From the NCBI GenBank assembly GCA_021730285.1, contig CP082962.1, forward strand, positions 744,001-808,000: a stretch of DNA of 64,000 nt, in the 5' to 3' direction. Origin of the DNA: Desulfovibrio sp. JY. GTDB lineage: Bacteria; Desulfobacterota; Desulfovibrionia; Desulfovibrionales; Desulfovibrionaceae. Below the pieces are notes generated by a model. It did no database searches and had not been told where the DNA came from. It worked only from the letters and a program-made list of their open reading frames with translations. The position numbers were made by a program, and so were the translations under genes. Every line of letters begins with the position of its first letter. Position 1 is the first letter of the stretch. This document shows positions 56,484-64,000 of this stretch, one piece after another.

Positions 56484-57320
56484 GTGTTGCAGCATACCTT
56501 TTTGCATCTGCCCGGCCTTGGACCTACCACCGAGCGCCGTCTGTGGGCGGACGGCATCCTGACCTGGGACGATTTCCTCGACGCGAAGACGCCGCCGCTG
56601 GGATCGGTCAAGGTGCCCATGTGGCGCAACGAACTGCTCGCCTCCAAGGAACGGCTGGCCGCCGGCGACGCCGACTTCTTCGGCGAGCGCCTGCCCCCGG
56701 CCGAGGCCTGGCGGCTTTTTTTCGACTTTCGCGACAGCCTCGCCTGCGTGGACATCGAAACCGACGGCACGCCCCAAAACGAGGTCACGGCCATTTCCCT
56801 CTACGACGGCATCCACACCGTCCGCACCTACGCCCATGGACAGAACCTCCAGGATTTCACCACGGACATCCTGGACAGCAAGGTGCTGGTCACCTTCAAC
56901 GGCCGCTGCTTCGACGCGCCCGTGTTGCGCTCGCACCTGCGGGCCACGCTGCCCAAGGCCCATATCGACCTGCGCAACGTGCTCACCGGCATCGGCGTCA
57001 AGGGCGGGCTCAAAAAGTGCGAGGCCCGCTACGGCGTGGACCGGGGCGACCTGACCGGGGTCGACGGCTACTTCGCCGTGGTGCTGTGGCGCGAATACAT
57101 GAAACGCGGCGACCCGGCGCTCATGGAAACCCTGCTCGCCTATAACGCCGCCGACGTGCTGGCCCTGCCGGTGCTTTTGGCCCACGCCATAAACGAACTG
57201 CTCGAGACCACCCCTTTCGCCGGGCGCTACGCCCTGCCCATCCCCGCCCCCGGGGACAATCCCCATGCGCCGGACCCGGACGTGCTGCGCCGACTGGCCT
57301 GGGCCATCGGCCGCAAATAA
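56484..57320 (+). CDS. YprB-type RNase H-like 3'-5' exonuclease
   Basis: About 278 residues. ACVDIETDGT, VTFNGRCFDAPVL and AYNAADVLALPVL give the three acidic motifs (DxE, Asp and Asp) of a DEDD exonuclease, and LPGLGPTTERRLWADGI at the N-terminus is a helix-hairpin-helix-like part. The GTG at 56484 lacks a ribosome site; a TTG at 56412 lies in the same frame. It likely degrades RNA or single-stranded DNA. Before it, at about 56393-56444, a stem-loop (CCGGGTCG with CGACCCGG) occurs. Confidence 0.75.
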   Translation: MLQHTFLHLPGLGPTTERRLWADGILTWDDFLDAKTPPLGSVKVPMWRNELLASKERLAAGDADFFGERLPPAEAWRLFFDFRDSLACVDIETDGTPQNEVTAISLYDGIHTVRTYAHGQNLQDFTTDILDSKVLVTFNGRCFDAPVLRSHLRATLPKAHIDLRNVLTGIGVKGGLKKCEARYGVDRGDLTGVDGYFAVVLWREYMKRGDPALMETLLAYNAADVLALPVLLAHAINELLETTPFAGRYALPIPAPGDNPHAPDPDVLRRLAWAIGRK

Positions 57321-57393
57321 GCCCACCGACCGCACAACGCCGGCCGGCACGTTTCGGGGAAAAGCCCCTTTTTACGAATTTGTAAGATTCAGA

Positions 57394-57729
57394 CTACACC
57401 GTAAGCAGCGTGAGAAAACGCGCCAGCACATCGTCCAAAAGCTCGGGCGAAGCTTTGCCAACGACCTCGAGGTTGCGCGCGCGCCAATCAATGCTTTTCG
57501 TATGATCCGCGAGCACAACGCCGTAGCAACGTTCGCCTTCCGGAATGGGGACTTCGAAGGGGTAGCCTTTTATATGGCTCGTGATCGGCGACACAATGGC
57601 CAATCCGGACGCGCTGTTATAGGCTCCATGCGAAAGCACCAGGGCGTAACGCGGCCCTCCTTGTTCGTGCCCGGCCTGGGGATTGAAATCCAGGTGAACG
57701 AAATCACCTCGTTCCGGAAACCGACTCAC
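57394..57729 (-). CDS. mazF: MazF/PemK-family endoribonuclease toxin
   Basis: A 111-residue toxin. GDFVHLDFNPQAGHEQGGPRYALVLS and SGLAIVSPITSHIKGYPFEV are textbook MazF; the Arg of GPRYALVLS and the Thr/Ser of SPITS form the active site. It cuts mRNA at short sequences. The start overlaps the stop of mazE (ATGA-type), the usual order. Confidence 0.92.
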   Translation of the reverse strand: MSRFPERGDFVHLDFNPQAGHEQGGPRYALVLSHGAYNSASGLAIVSPITSHIKGYPFEVPIPEGERCYGVVLADHTKSIDWRARNLEVVGKASPELLDDVLARFLTLLTV

Positions 57730-57971
57730 CAGAGTTCCTTGCCTTTCGGTTCACCCCAATCCGTCGCGGTATGCTTGTTTTCGTCAGTGATCCGGCTTAC
57801 CAGGTCTTCCAGCTTATATTGCGGCCGCTTGCGGACTTTCTTTATGAGAATTCCCTCTTCCGCATTGATGATGCAGACCGTATCGCCGGCGTTAAGTCCC
57901 GCATCCGTGGCTATTCCTTTTGGAATACGCAACCCCAGGCTGTTGCCCCACCGTGTCACCAACGTCTCCAT
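57726..57971 (-). CDS. mazE: MazE/ChpA-type antitoxin
   Basis: An 81-residue antitoxin. METLVTRWGNSLGLRIPKGI is the AbrB-like swapped-hairpin DNA-binding domain; LKKV-like IKKVRKRPQYKLEDLV leads to the toxin-binding acidic tail, ending WGEPKGKELW. It neutralises MazF and represses the operon. A good promoter lies 95 bases upstream. Confidence 0.9.
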   Translation of the reverse strand: METLVTRWGNSLGLRIPKGIATDAGLNAGDTVCIINAEEGILIKKVRKRPQYKLEDLVSRITDENKHTATDWGEPKGKELW

Positions 57972-58065
57972 GCTGGCCCCCCAATTCCATTCGTTGTAAT
58001 GCGGACCTGTCCGTACCGACCGACATTGCGGAAAAGGCCGTACTGACCCCTCAACAGATATTCAT

Positions 58066-58095
58066 TGTATATACATAGCAAAAATACCTTGTCAA
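58066..58095 (-). promoter_or_regulatory. Sigma-70 promoter of mazEF
   Basis: On the minus strand TTGACA (58090-58095), an 18-base spacer, then TATACA (58066-58071); a 16-base spacer to TATATA is also possible. The -35 hexamer is perfect. The palindromic TGTATATACA at the -10 could be the MazE operator. Confidence 0.75.
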
Positions 58096-58181
58096 CGCCG
58101 AGGAGGGACGACTTTCCCGTTCGGGCGTGACAACGGCAATATGTTCCGCTAGTTGGAGCAGAAGAGGAAAAGGAGGACGTC

Positions 58182-58682
58182 ATGGAAGAAACGTTGCGGG
58201 AACTGGCGGTCCGGCTCGGCGCGGCCCTGACCGGACGGGGATGGATGCTCGGCTGCGCCGAATCGTGCACCGGGGGACTTCTCTCCAGCGTGCTGACCGA
58301 CACGTCCGGGTCCTCGGCCTGGTTCGCCGGGGCCGTGGTCTCCTACACCAACGACATCAAGCGCGACGTGCTGGGCGTTCCCCAGGAAATCCTCGATACC
58401 CTGGGCGCGGTCAGCCGCGAAACCGTGCTGGCCATGGCGCGCGGGGCGCGGGGAGTACTGAAGGCCGACGTCGGCGTGGCCATAAGCGGCATCGCCGGCC
58501 CCTCCGGCGGCACACCGCAAAAGCCGGTGGGCACGGTCTGGATCGCCTGGCAGAGCCCGGACGCCGTCAGCGCCCAACACTTCCAGTTCACCGGCGACAG
58601 GCAGGCCGTCAGGCAGCAGGCCGTGCACGAGGCCATGCACGGGGTCCTGGCCCTGGCCGAACGCATGAACGCCGAAAACTGA
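58182..58682 (+). CDS. pncC: Nicotinamide-nucleotide amidohydrolase (CinA C-terminal type)
   Basis: A 166-residue stand-alone CinA C-terminal domain: LGCAESCTGGLLSSVLTDTSGSS, VVSYTNDIKRDVLGV, then GIAGPSGGTPQKPVGTVWIAW, all family blocks. It deamidates NMN in pyridine nucleotide salvage. AAAAGGAGG ribosome site upstream. It is divergent from mazEF. Confidence 0.92.
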   Translation: MEETLRELAVRLGAALTGRGWMLGCAESCTGGLLSSVLTDTSGSSAWFAGAVVSYTNDIKRDVLGVPQEILDTLGAVSRETVLAMARGARGVLKADVGVAISGIAGPSGGTPQKPVGTVWIAWQSPDAVSAQHFQFTGDRQAVRQQAVHEAMHGVLALAERMNAEN

Positions 58683-58779
58683 CGCCGCCGCATGCGTCCG
58701 TAACCGCCTTGTCGCGCGCCGGTCACCGGGAGCGGTTAAGCGGTGGCATGGCCGCCGACAGGCGGCCGGGGAGGACGAC

Positions 58780-59037
58780 ATGGGCGTGAAAACAGCCCGC
58801 ATGGGCGGTGTGATGGGCGTGTGGGAGGCGGCGGACCGCCTGGAATCGCTGGCCCGGGAGCTGCGGGCCGGACAGCTTGGGCTTTCGGCCGGCCGGGTGT
58901 CCATGAACCTGTCGCCGGCGGTGATGCTCGATGTGGAGATAAAGGCCAGCCAGGCCGAAGACCGCGAGGGCCTTGCCGTGCGGCTGTCGTGGTGCCCGCA
59001 CCGCCCCGAAAGGGCGACCCCGCGGGGCGAATTCTAG
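58780..59037 (+). CDS. Amphi-Trp domain protein
   Basis: An 85-residue protein with WEAADRLESLARELRAGQLGL, VSMNLSPAVMLDVEIKA and AVRLSW, the beta-strand and helix pattern of the amphi-Trp domain found in many bacteria and archaea. Ribosome site GGAGG. No function is known for the domain. It follows pncC on the same strand. Confidence 0.7.
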   Translation: MGVKTARMGGVMGVWEAADRLESLARELRAGQLGLSAGRVSMNLSPAVMLDVEIKASQAEDREGLAVRLSWCPHRPERATPRGEF

Positions 59038-59119
59038 CGGCAGCATCCCATTCCGACGCGTTTTTTCCGAGAAATCCGGCGTTTTCCAGGGGACATCGAG
59101 GGGCGGTACGACCGTCCCG

Positions 59120-59653
59120 TCAGTCCGATTCGGTCCCGCCGGGCGCGACCGTGCAGACCTTGGCCGACGACGCGGCGGCGCGCAGGGCGGCAAGGCCCTT
59201 GTTGGAGACCACCCAGCCTTTGCCCTTGGCCTGGCCCTTGACCCGGATGCGCAGCAGATAGCCGTGGGTGAAAAGGTCGCGGAGGTCGTCGCCGTCAAAA
59301 GCGCCCTTGGCCAGATCCTTGGGCATCATGCCGCGAAAGCTCGAAATGCGCGAGTAGTGGTAGACGTCGCCCAAAATGCGCAGATGCTCGGCCTCCAACT
59401 CGCAGCCCTCCTCCGGCTCGACCCCGGGTAAAAGCGCCCTGCCCGCCGGCGTCAGACGCCACCCGGCCAGGGATTTGCCGCAGGGATAGGACAGCTTGAC
59501 CTTTTCGAGCAGCCCGGCGTCCTCAAGCGCGCCGAGATCGTCCTTGGCGAAGAACAGGGCCTGCCGTTTGGGCAGGGTGCCCTGGTAGCGTTCCACGGTG
59601 GCGAAGGCCGCCACGGCGCGCAGAATATCGAACTGTTTTGGCGTGGGTTTCAT
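59120..59653 (-). CDS. Unknown protein with winged-helix-like features
   Basis: A 177-residue soluble protein: MKPTPKQFDILRAVAAFATV and ALEDAGLLEKVKLSYPCG look like a winged helix, and a second one may lie at LAKGAFDGDDLRDLFTHGYLLRI with GWVVSNKGLAAL. It could bind DNA. No family recognised. It is convergent with the amphi-Trp gene and divergent from the dsr-linked gene. Confidence 0.55.
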   Translation of the reverse strand: MKPTPKQFDILRAVAAFATVERYQGTLPKRQALFFAKDDLGALEDAGLLEKVKLSYPCGKSLAGWRLTPAGRALLPGVEPEEGCELEAEHLRILGDVYHYSRISSFRGMMPKDLAKGAFDGDDLRDLFTHGYLLRIRVKGQAKGKGWVVSNKGLAALRAAASSAKVCTVAPGGTESD

Positions 59654-59821
59654 GGGACCGCTTCTTTTTTTGCAATTCTAGCAATTTTTCCAGGCATGAG
59701 GCAACAAGTGGGATTCCGGGGGGTTGCACGGCCCGGCCGGCGCTTTTCCAGCCTTTACAATTTGTCCTTTTCTGATAAGGAATCTGGCTGCTAAGCGATT
59801 GTGAAGAAAGGGACATTTTTC

Positions 59822-60364
59822 ATGCTTAAATTGGCGGATTTTCTGGTCCTTGAGCAAAAGGACGTGCTTGATCGCTGGTTCGATCTGATCCTCGGCACGT
59901 ACGCCGAAAATACGGCGGTCCTCTGGAAAAAACAGAAGGATCCCTTTGCCAATCCCGTGCGGCACAAATTCGAGATCGGCATGCGGGGCATTCTCCTGGC
60001 CCTGGCCGCCTGCGGGGAAAACATGCCCGACGTGGCGGTTTTCACCCCCATGCTCGACGAGATCGTACGGGTGCGGGCCGTCCAGGATTTCACCCCGTCC
60101 CAGGCCACGGCGTTCATCTATCTGCTCAAAAAGGCCATACGTGAAGCGCTGTGGCCCCAGATCACCGAGCACGATCTGTTCGTCGAACTGCTCGCCCTCG
60201 AATCAAGCATCGATGTGTTGGCCCTTTTCGCCTTTGACATCTATTGCCAGTGCCGCGAAAAGATTGTCGAATTACGGATCAACCAGATCAAGAAACAGTA
60301 TGACCGGCTCCTTAAGCGGGCCAATCTCCTCTGCGATTTACCCGCCGAGGGAGAGGAACCGTGA
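59822..60364 (+). CDS. RsbRD N-terminal-domain protein upstream of dsrMKJO
   Basis: A 180-residue helical protein: LADFLVLEQKDVLDRWFDLILGTYAE and DPFANPVRHKFEIGMRGILLAL match the RsbRD N-terminal sensor-like domain. No STAS domain follows. It precedes dsrM by 38 bases and appears to be the first gene of that transcription unit. A signal-sensing or regulatory role in sulfite reduction control is possible. Start 59822 has an AGGGA site; GTG 59801 in frame is the alternative. Confidence 0.78.
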   Translation: MLKLADFLVLEQKDVLDRWFDLILGTYAENTAVLWKKQKDPFANPVRHKFEIGMRGILLALAACGENMPDVAVFTPMLDEIVRVRAVQDFTPSQATAFIYLLKKAIREALWPQITEHDLFVELLALESSIDVLALFAFDIYCQCREKIVELRINQIKKQYDRLLKRANLLCDLPAEGEEP

Positions 60365-60401
60365 GGCGCTTTCGGGCAAACCTTTAACGAGGTGAGGGTA
60401 C

Positions 60402-61403
60402 ATGGCAGCGTTTTATTCCTTACTCGCGGTCTTGGCGCTCATCGTCATCCCCTGGCTGGGCGCCGGGATGGGGATGGGGGCGCTGTTCGGGATCGTCCTC
60501 CCGTACATCGCGATCATTGTTTTCATGGTGGGTTTCACCCTGCGAATCGTGAACTGGGCCAAGATCCCGGTTCCTTTCTGCATCCCCACCACCGGCGGTC
60601 AGCAGAAATCGCTGCCCTGGATCAAGAACAACCCTTGGGACAACCCCTACGACAAGCGTGGCGTGGTCATGCGCATGCTTTTCGAGGTGCTGACCTTCCG
60701 GTCGCTGTTCCGCAACACCTCGGTGAAGCTCCAGCAGGACGGTCCCAAGGTCGCCTACAGCTCGGAAAAATGGCTGTGGGGCTTCGCGCTGATCTTCCAC
60801 TACTGCTTTCTGGTCATCCTGATCCGGCACCTGCGTTTCTTCATGGCCCCGGTGCCCTGGGCCGTGCACGTGACGGAGTTTTTCGACACCATCATGCAGA
60901 TCGGCCTGCCCATCCTGTACCAGACCGACGCGCTGATCGTCATCGGCCTCCTCTTCCTGCTGGCCCGGCGCGTCTTCGACGGCAAGGTGCGCTACATCTC
61001 GCTCATGCAGGACTACTTCCCCCTGCTCCTGATCCTCGGCATCGCGTTAACCGGCATCTGGATGCGCTACGCCGTCAAGGTCGACGTGATCGCGGTCAAG
61101 GAACTGGCCATGGGCCTGGTCACCCTGCATCCGCACCTGCCCAAGGAACAGCTTGATCCGTCCGTCTACGCCCACCTGACCCTGGTGTGCGCGCTTTTTA
61201 TCTACTTTCCCTTTTCCAAGCTCATGCACATGGGCGGCGTCTTCCTCTCTCCCACCCGCGTCGTGCCCAATATGAGCCGGCGGGCCATGTGGGTGAATCC
61301 CTGGAACGACCCGAGCGTGAAGCCCCATTCGTACGAGGCCTATGAGAACGATTTCCGCGAGAAGATGATCGAAGCCGGTCTCCCCGTGGAAAAGCAAGCC
61401 TAA
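60402..61403 (+). CDS. dsrM: DsrM, membrane heme b subunit of the Dsr complex
   Basis: A 333-residue membrane protein similar to NarI-type gamma subunits, with at least five TM segments (for example residues 4-45 and 122-140). His residues in FHYCFLVILIRHLRFF and YAHLTLVCALFIYFPFSKLMH fit heme b ligands. It takes electrons from menaquinol and passes them to DsrK for sulfite reduction through DsrC. GAGGTGAGGG site upstream. It starts the conserved dsrMKJOP set. Confidence 0.93.
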   Translation: MAAFYSLLAVLALIVIPWLGAGMGMGALFGIVLPYIAIIVFMVGFTLRIVNWAKIPVPFCIPTTGGQQKSLPWIKNNPWDNPYDKRGVVMRMLFEVLTFRSLFRNTSVKLQQDGPKVAYSSEKWLWGFALIFHYCFLVILIRHLRFFMAPVPWAVHVTEFFDTIMQIGLPILYQTDALIVIGLLFLLARRVFDGKVRYISLMQDYFPLLLILGIALTGIWMRYAVKVDVIAVKELAMGLVTLHPHLPKEQLDPSVYAHLTLVCALFIYFPFSKLMHMGGVFLSPTRVVPNMSRRAMWVNPWNDPSVKPHSYEAYENDFREKMIEAGLPVEKQA

Positions 61404-61447
61404 GCGGGCCCAAACCTACCTATTCTGGAGAGAAGTGAGGAGCGACC

Positions 61448-63061
61448 ATGGCCAAGTATCCGCCACCGGAAGAACTCATCAAAATCAACTACACCACGCC
61501 GGTCAAGTCGTGGATGGACACCAAGACCGCGTTTCGGCCCGGCAATTTCAGCTATCCGGCCAAGCCCGACATTCTCAAGTACCTCGGCATGCCCAACCCC
61601 CGGGTTTGGAGCCCCATGGACGAGGACTGGAAGCTTCCGCCCGACTGGAAGCGCATCGTCATGGAGAAGTTCCGCGAGAAGCTCAAGAAGTACCGCTCGT
61701 TTAAGATCTTCATGGACGTGTGCGTGCGCTGCGGCGCCTGCGCCGACAAGTGCCACTTCTTCATCGGCGGCGGCGATCCCAAGAACATGCCGGTGCTGCG
61801 CGCGGAACTTTTGCGCTCCATCTACCGGGGCGAGTTCTCGGCCGCGGCCAAGGTGCTCGGCAAGCTGGCCGGAGCCCGCAAGCTCGAAGAGGACGTCATC
61901 AAGGAATGGTTCCTGTACTTCTACCAGTGCACGGAATGCCGCCGGTGTTCGCTTTTCTGCCCCTACGGCATCGACACCGCCGAAATCACCATGATGGCCC
62001 GCGAGCTGCTCCATGAATTGGGCTGCAACATCAACTGGATTCTCGAGCCGGCCGCCAACTGCAACCGCACCGGCAACCACCTCGGCATCCAGCCCCATGC
62101 CTACAAGGACATGATGGACTTCCTGTGCGACGACATCGAGGAAGTCACCGGCAAGCGCATCCGGCCCAACGTGAACAAGAAGGGTTGCGAAATCCTTTTC
62201 ATCACCCCCTCCGGCGACATCTTCGCCGACCCGGGCATCTACACCTTCATGGGCTACATCATCCTGTTCGACTACCTCGGACTGGATTACACCTGGAGCA
62301 CCTACGCGTCCGAGGGCGGCAACTTCGGCCTTTTCACCTCGGACAAGATGATGAAGAAGCTCAACGCCAAGATGTACGCCGAGGCCAAGCGCCTGGGCGT
62401 CAAGTGGATCCTTGGCGGCGAGTGCGGCCACATGTGGCGCGTGATCAACCAGTACATGCTGACCATGAACGGCCCGGCCGACTTCATGGAGACCCCGGTC
62501 TCGCCGATCACCGGCACCAAGTTCGACGCGGCCGCCGGCACCAAGATGCTGCACATCTGCGAGTTCACAGCCGACCTGATCAAGAACGGGAAGCTCAAGC
62601 TCGATCCTTCCCGCAACGACAACTTCGTCACCACCTTCCACGACTCCTGCAACACCGCCCGCGGCATGGGCCTGCTCGAGGAGCCGCGCTACATCCTCAA
62701 AAACGTCTGCCGCCAGTTCTACGAGATGCCCGAGAACACCACCCGCGAGCAGACCTTCTGCTGCGGCGGCGGCGCCGGCCTCAACAACGAGGAATTCACC
62801 GAAACGCGCCTGCGCGGCGGCCTGCCGCGCGGCAACGCGGTCAAATACGTGCGCGACCGCCACGGCGTGAACAACCTGGCCTGCATCTGCGCCATCGACC
62901 GCGCCACCCTGCCGCCGCTTTGCGACTACTGGGCCCCTGGTGTCGGCGTCTCCGGCGTGCATGAGTTGGTGGGCAATGCGCTCGTTCTCGACGGCGAGAA
63001 AAAGCGCACCACCGATCTCAGGCAAAACCCCCTGCCGGGGATGGAGGACGAGGAGGAATAA
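61448..63061 (+). CDS. dsrK: DsrK, HdrD-like iron-sulfur subunit
   Basis: A 537-residue cytoplasmic protein. CVRCGACADKC (residues about 94-104) and CTECRRCSLFC (about 161-171) bind two [4Fe-4S] clusters. The C-terminal CCG domain has TFHDSCNTARG and FCCGGGAGLNNE, which bind the special heterodisulfide-reductase-type cluster that acts on DsrC trisulfide. It lies 44 bases after dsrM with a good ribosome site. Confidence 0.95.
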   Translation: MAKYPPPEELIKINYTTPVKSWMDTKTAFRPGNFSYPAKPDILKYLGMPNPRVWSPMDEDWKLPPDWKRIVMEKFREKLKKYRSFKIFMDVCVRCGACADKCHFFIGGGDPKNMPVLRAELLRSIYRGEFSAAAKVLGKLAGARKLEEDVIKEWFLYFYQCTECRRCSLFCPYGIDTAEITMMARELLHELGCNINWILEPAANCNRTGNHLGIQPHAYKDMMDFLCDDIEEVTGKRIRPNVNKKGCEILFITPSGDIFADPGIYTFMGYIILFDYLGLDYTWSTYASEGGNFGLFTSDKMMKKLNAKMYAEAKRLGVKWILGGECGHMWRVINQYMLTMNGPADFMETPVSPITGTKFDAAAGTKMLHICEFTADLIKNGKLKLDPSRNDNFVTTFHDSCNTARGMGLLEEPRYILKNVCRQFYEMPENTTREQTFCCGGGAGLNNEEFTETRLRGGLPRGNAVKYVRDRHGVNNLACICAIDRATLPPLCDYWAPGVGVSGVHELVGNALVLDGEKKRTTDLRQNPLPGMEDEEE

Positions 63062-63064
63062 CCT

Positions 63065-63481
63065 ATGTACAATGCCAAATACATAATACCCGGCATTCTG
63101 TTCTTCCTGGCCCTCATCTTCGTCCCTGTCGGCTACAACATGGGGAAGAGTTTCGACGTGAAGCCGGAGCTCCCGAAGGACCAGAAGGACTGCATCGAGG
63201 ACGTCCAGGTCATGCGCGACAAGCACATGCAGATCCTAAACGACTGGCGCAACTCGGCCGTGCGTGACGGCGAGCGCATCTACGTCAACTCCAAGGGCAA
63301 GAAGTACGTCAAAAGCCTGACGAACACCTGCCTGGGGTGCCATAAGGACAAGGCCAAGTTCTGCGATCGGTGCCACGATACGGTTGGCGTGAACCCCTAT
63401 TGCTTCGATTGCCACAACATTACGCCGAACCAGAAATCGCCCATTCCCCCCGCCCAAACCGGCGAAGAGGGCGGACACTAG
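63065..63481 (+). CDS. dsrJ: DsrJ, triheme cytochrome c subunit
   Basis: A 138-residue periplasmic cytochrome held by an N-terminal TM segment (YIIPGILFFLALIFVPVG). Three heme motifs, CLGCH, CDRCH and CFDCH, lie within about 35 residues near the C-terminus. It transfers electrons within the Dsr complex. The start is 3 bases after the dsrK stop. Confidence 0.95.
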   Translation: MYNAKYIIPGILFFLALIFVPVGYNMGKSFDVKPELPKDQKDCIEDVQVMRDKHMQILNDWRNSAVRDGERIYVNSKGKKYVKSLTNTCLGCHKDKAKFCDRCHDTVGVNPYCFDCHNITPNQKSPIPPAQTGEEGGH

Positions 63482-63523
63482 GCCGGCGCGCCCGGTGACA
63501 ACTCCACCGAAGGGGATCATACC

Positions 63524-64000
63524 ATGAAGAGCAACAGACGAGAGTTCCTCAAGCTGGCCGCCGTGTCCGCCATGGGCGTCGGCGCCGCTCGCCTCGGCTT
63601 CCTGGGCGACGCCCCGGCTTTCGCCGGCCCGTTGCCCACGGCCGCTGACTTCGAAAAAGGCTTCAAGGCCAAGCACTGGGGCATGGCCGTCTTTTCGGCC
63701 AAGTTCACCCCCGAACTCATCGAGAAGTGCCGCACGGCCTGCCATACCGAACACAACGTGCCCGACATCCCGGGCAAAAAGCAGATCAAGTGGTTCTGGG
63801 GCGCCTCCTACCACGAGGCCTTCCCCACCGAGCAAGGCCAGTTCCTGTCCGAGGATGTGGAGCACCGTGAGTTTCCGCTTCTGTGCAACCACTGCGAACA
63901 GCCCATGTGCGTGCGGGTCTGCCCGACCCAGGCCACCTTCCAGCGGCCCGACGGCATCGTCATGATGGACTTCCACCGCTGCATCGGCTGCCGCTACTGC
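63524..64000 (+). CDS. dsrO: DsrO, periplasmic iron-sulfur subunit (right end cut by window)
   Basis: The first 159 residues of a ferredoxin-like protein. It opens MKSNRREFLKLAAVSAMG, a Tat signal peptide (RREFLKL). CNHCEQPMCVRVCP and CIGCRYC begin the cluster motifs. The remaining motifs and stop lie beyond the window. It is the next gene after dsrJ, and dsrP should follow. Confidence 0.93.
   Translation, partial: MKSNRREFLKLAAVSAMGVGAARLGFLGDAPAFAGPLPTAADFEKGFKAKHWGMAVFSAKFTPELIEKCRTACHTEHNVPDIPGKKQIKWFWGASYHEAFPTEQGQFLSEDVEHREFPLLCNHCEQPMCVRVCPTQATFQRPDGIVMMDFHRCIGCRYC

Noticed and set aside
61400-63226. Open frame of 608 codons on the minus strand
   Set aside because: Antisense to dsrK, a highly conserved gene. 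Composition artefact.

Overview
The window is GC-rich chromosomal DNA from a sulfate-reducing bacterium of the Desulfovibrionaceae, most like the Desulfovibrio/Solidesulfovibrio group. The evidence is ATP sulfurylase (sat), the start of the membrane complex operon dsrMKJO at the right end, a 7Fe-type ferredoxin, and several small proteins of a kind known mainly from Desulfovibrio. No rRNA, tRNA or CRISPR array was seen.

Layout. 1-2.4 kb is the end of an integrated element: a C-terminal gene fragment, a small Cys-rich protein, an ASCH-domain protein, a short helical protein and a large serine recombinase. The element has cut comM, of which only the first 366 codons remain (2389-3489). 3.6-13.8 kb holds a PAS histidine kinase and an Fe-type alcohol dehydrogenase, an AbrB-type membrane protein, lepB and lepA (minus strand), then sat and a DUF4405 membrane protein. 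14-20 kb holds a fusion of an endonuclease Q-like PHP nuclease with a UvrD-type helicase, and a cbiR-cobU-DHH phosphoesterase operon. 20-29 kb holds a Ser/Thr kinase with a C-terminal DUF1566-like domain, a RelE/ParE toxin-antitoxin pair, a phosphoesterase, a Spy-like periplasmic protein, an MFS transporter and a minus-strand group of conserved Desulfovibrio genes ending with the ferredoxin. 29.5-35.8 kb holds surface-modification genes (glycosyltransferase-like, acyltransferase-SGNH), a stress operon (Trm112-Hsp20-HtrA) and a PHP phosphoesterase. 35.9-43.2 kb holds rplU-rpmA, motB-motA, a lipoprotein, a PleD-like diguanylate cyclase, surE, a YhaM-like HD protein and tmk. 43.3-44.1 kb is an AT-rich islet. 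44.1-51.9 kb is centred on a phage-shock-protein locus with two pspB-pspC pairs, pspA and a divergent pspF, followed by an M16 peptidase, a macrodomain protein and a methyltransferase. 52-59.7 kb holds hslVU, argB, a methyltransferase, an RNase H-like exonuclease, mazEF, pncC and small proteins. 59.8-64 kb is an RsbRD-like gene followed by dsrM, dsrK, dsrJ and a truncated dsrO.

The most unusual content lies between the genes. Three families of palindromic elements recur. Family 1 (14 loci) is hairpins, single or paired, placed almost always just 3' of stop codons. Family 2 (4 loci) has a GC-rich hairpin, shares flanks with family 1, and one copy lies inside the pspF reading frame. Family 3 (3 loci) has an invariant core in a long stem whose sequence differs completely between copies while pairing is kept, which suggests a structured element. 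Other points for follow-up are the comM insertion with a recombinase that reads into host DNA, a candidate Rex operator at sat, and a sigma-54 promoter with a palindrome at pspA. Function calls rest on reading motifs by eye; no database search was run.
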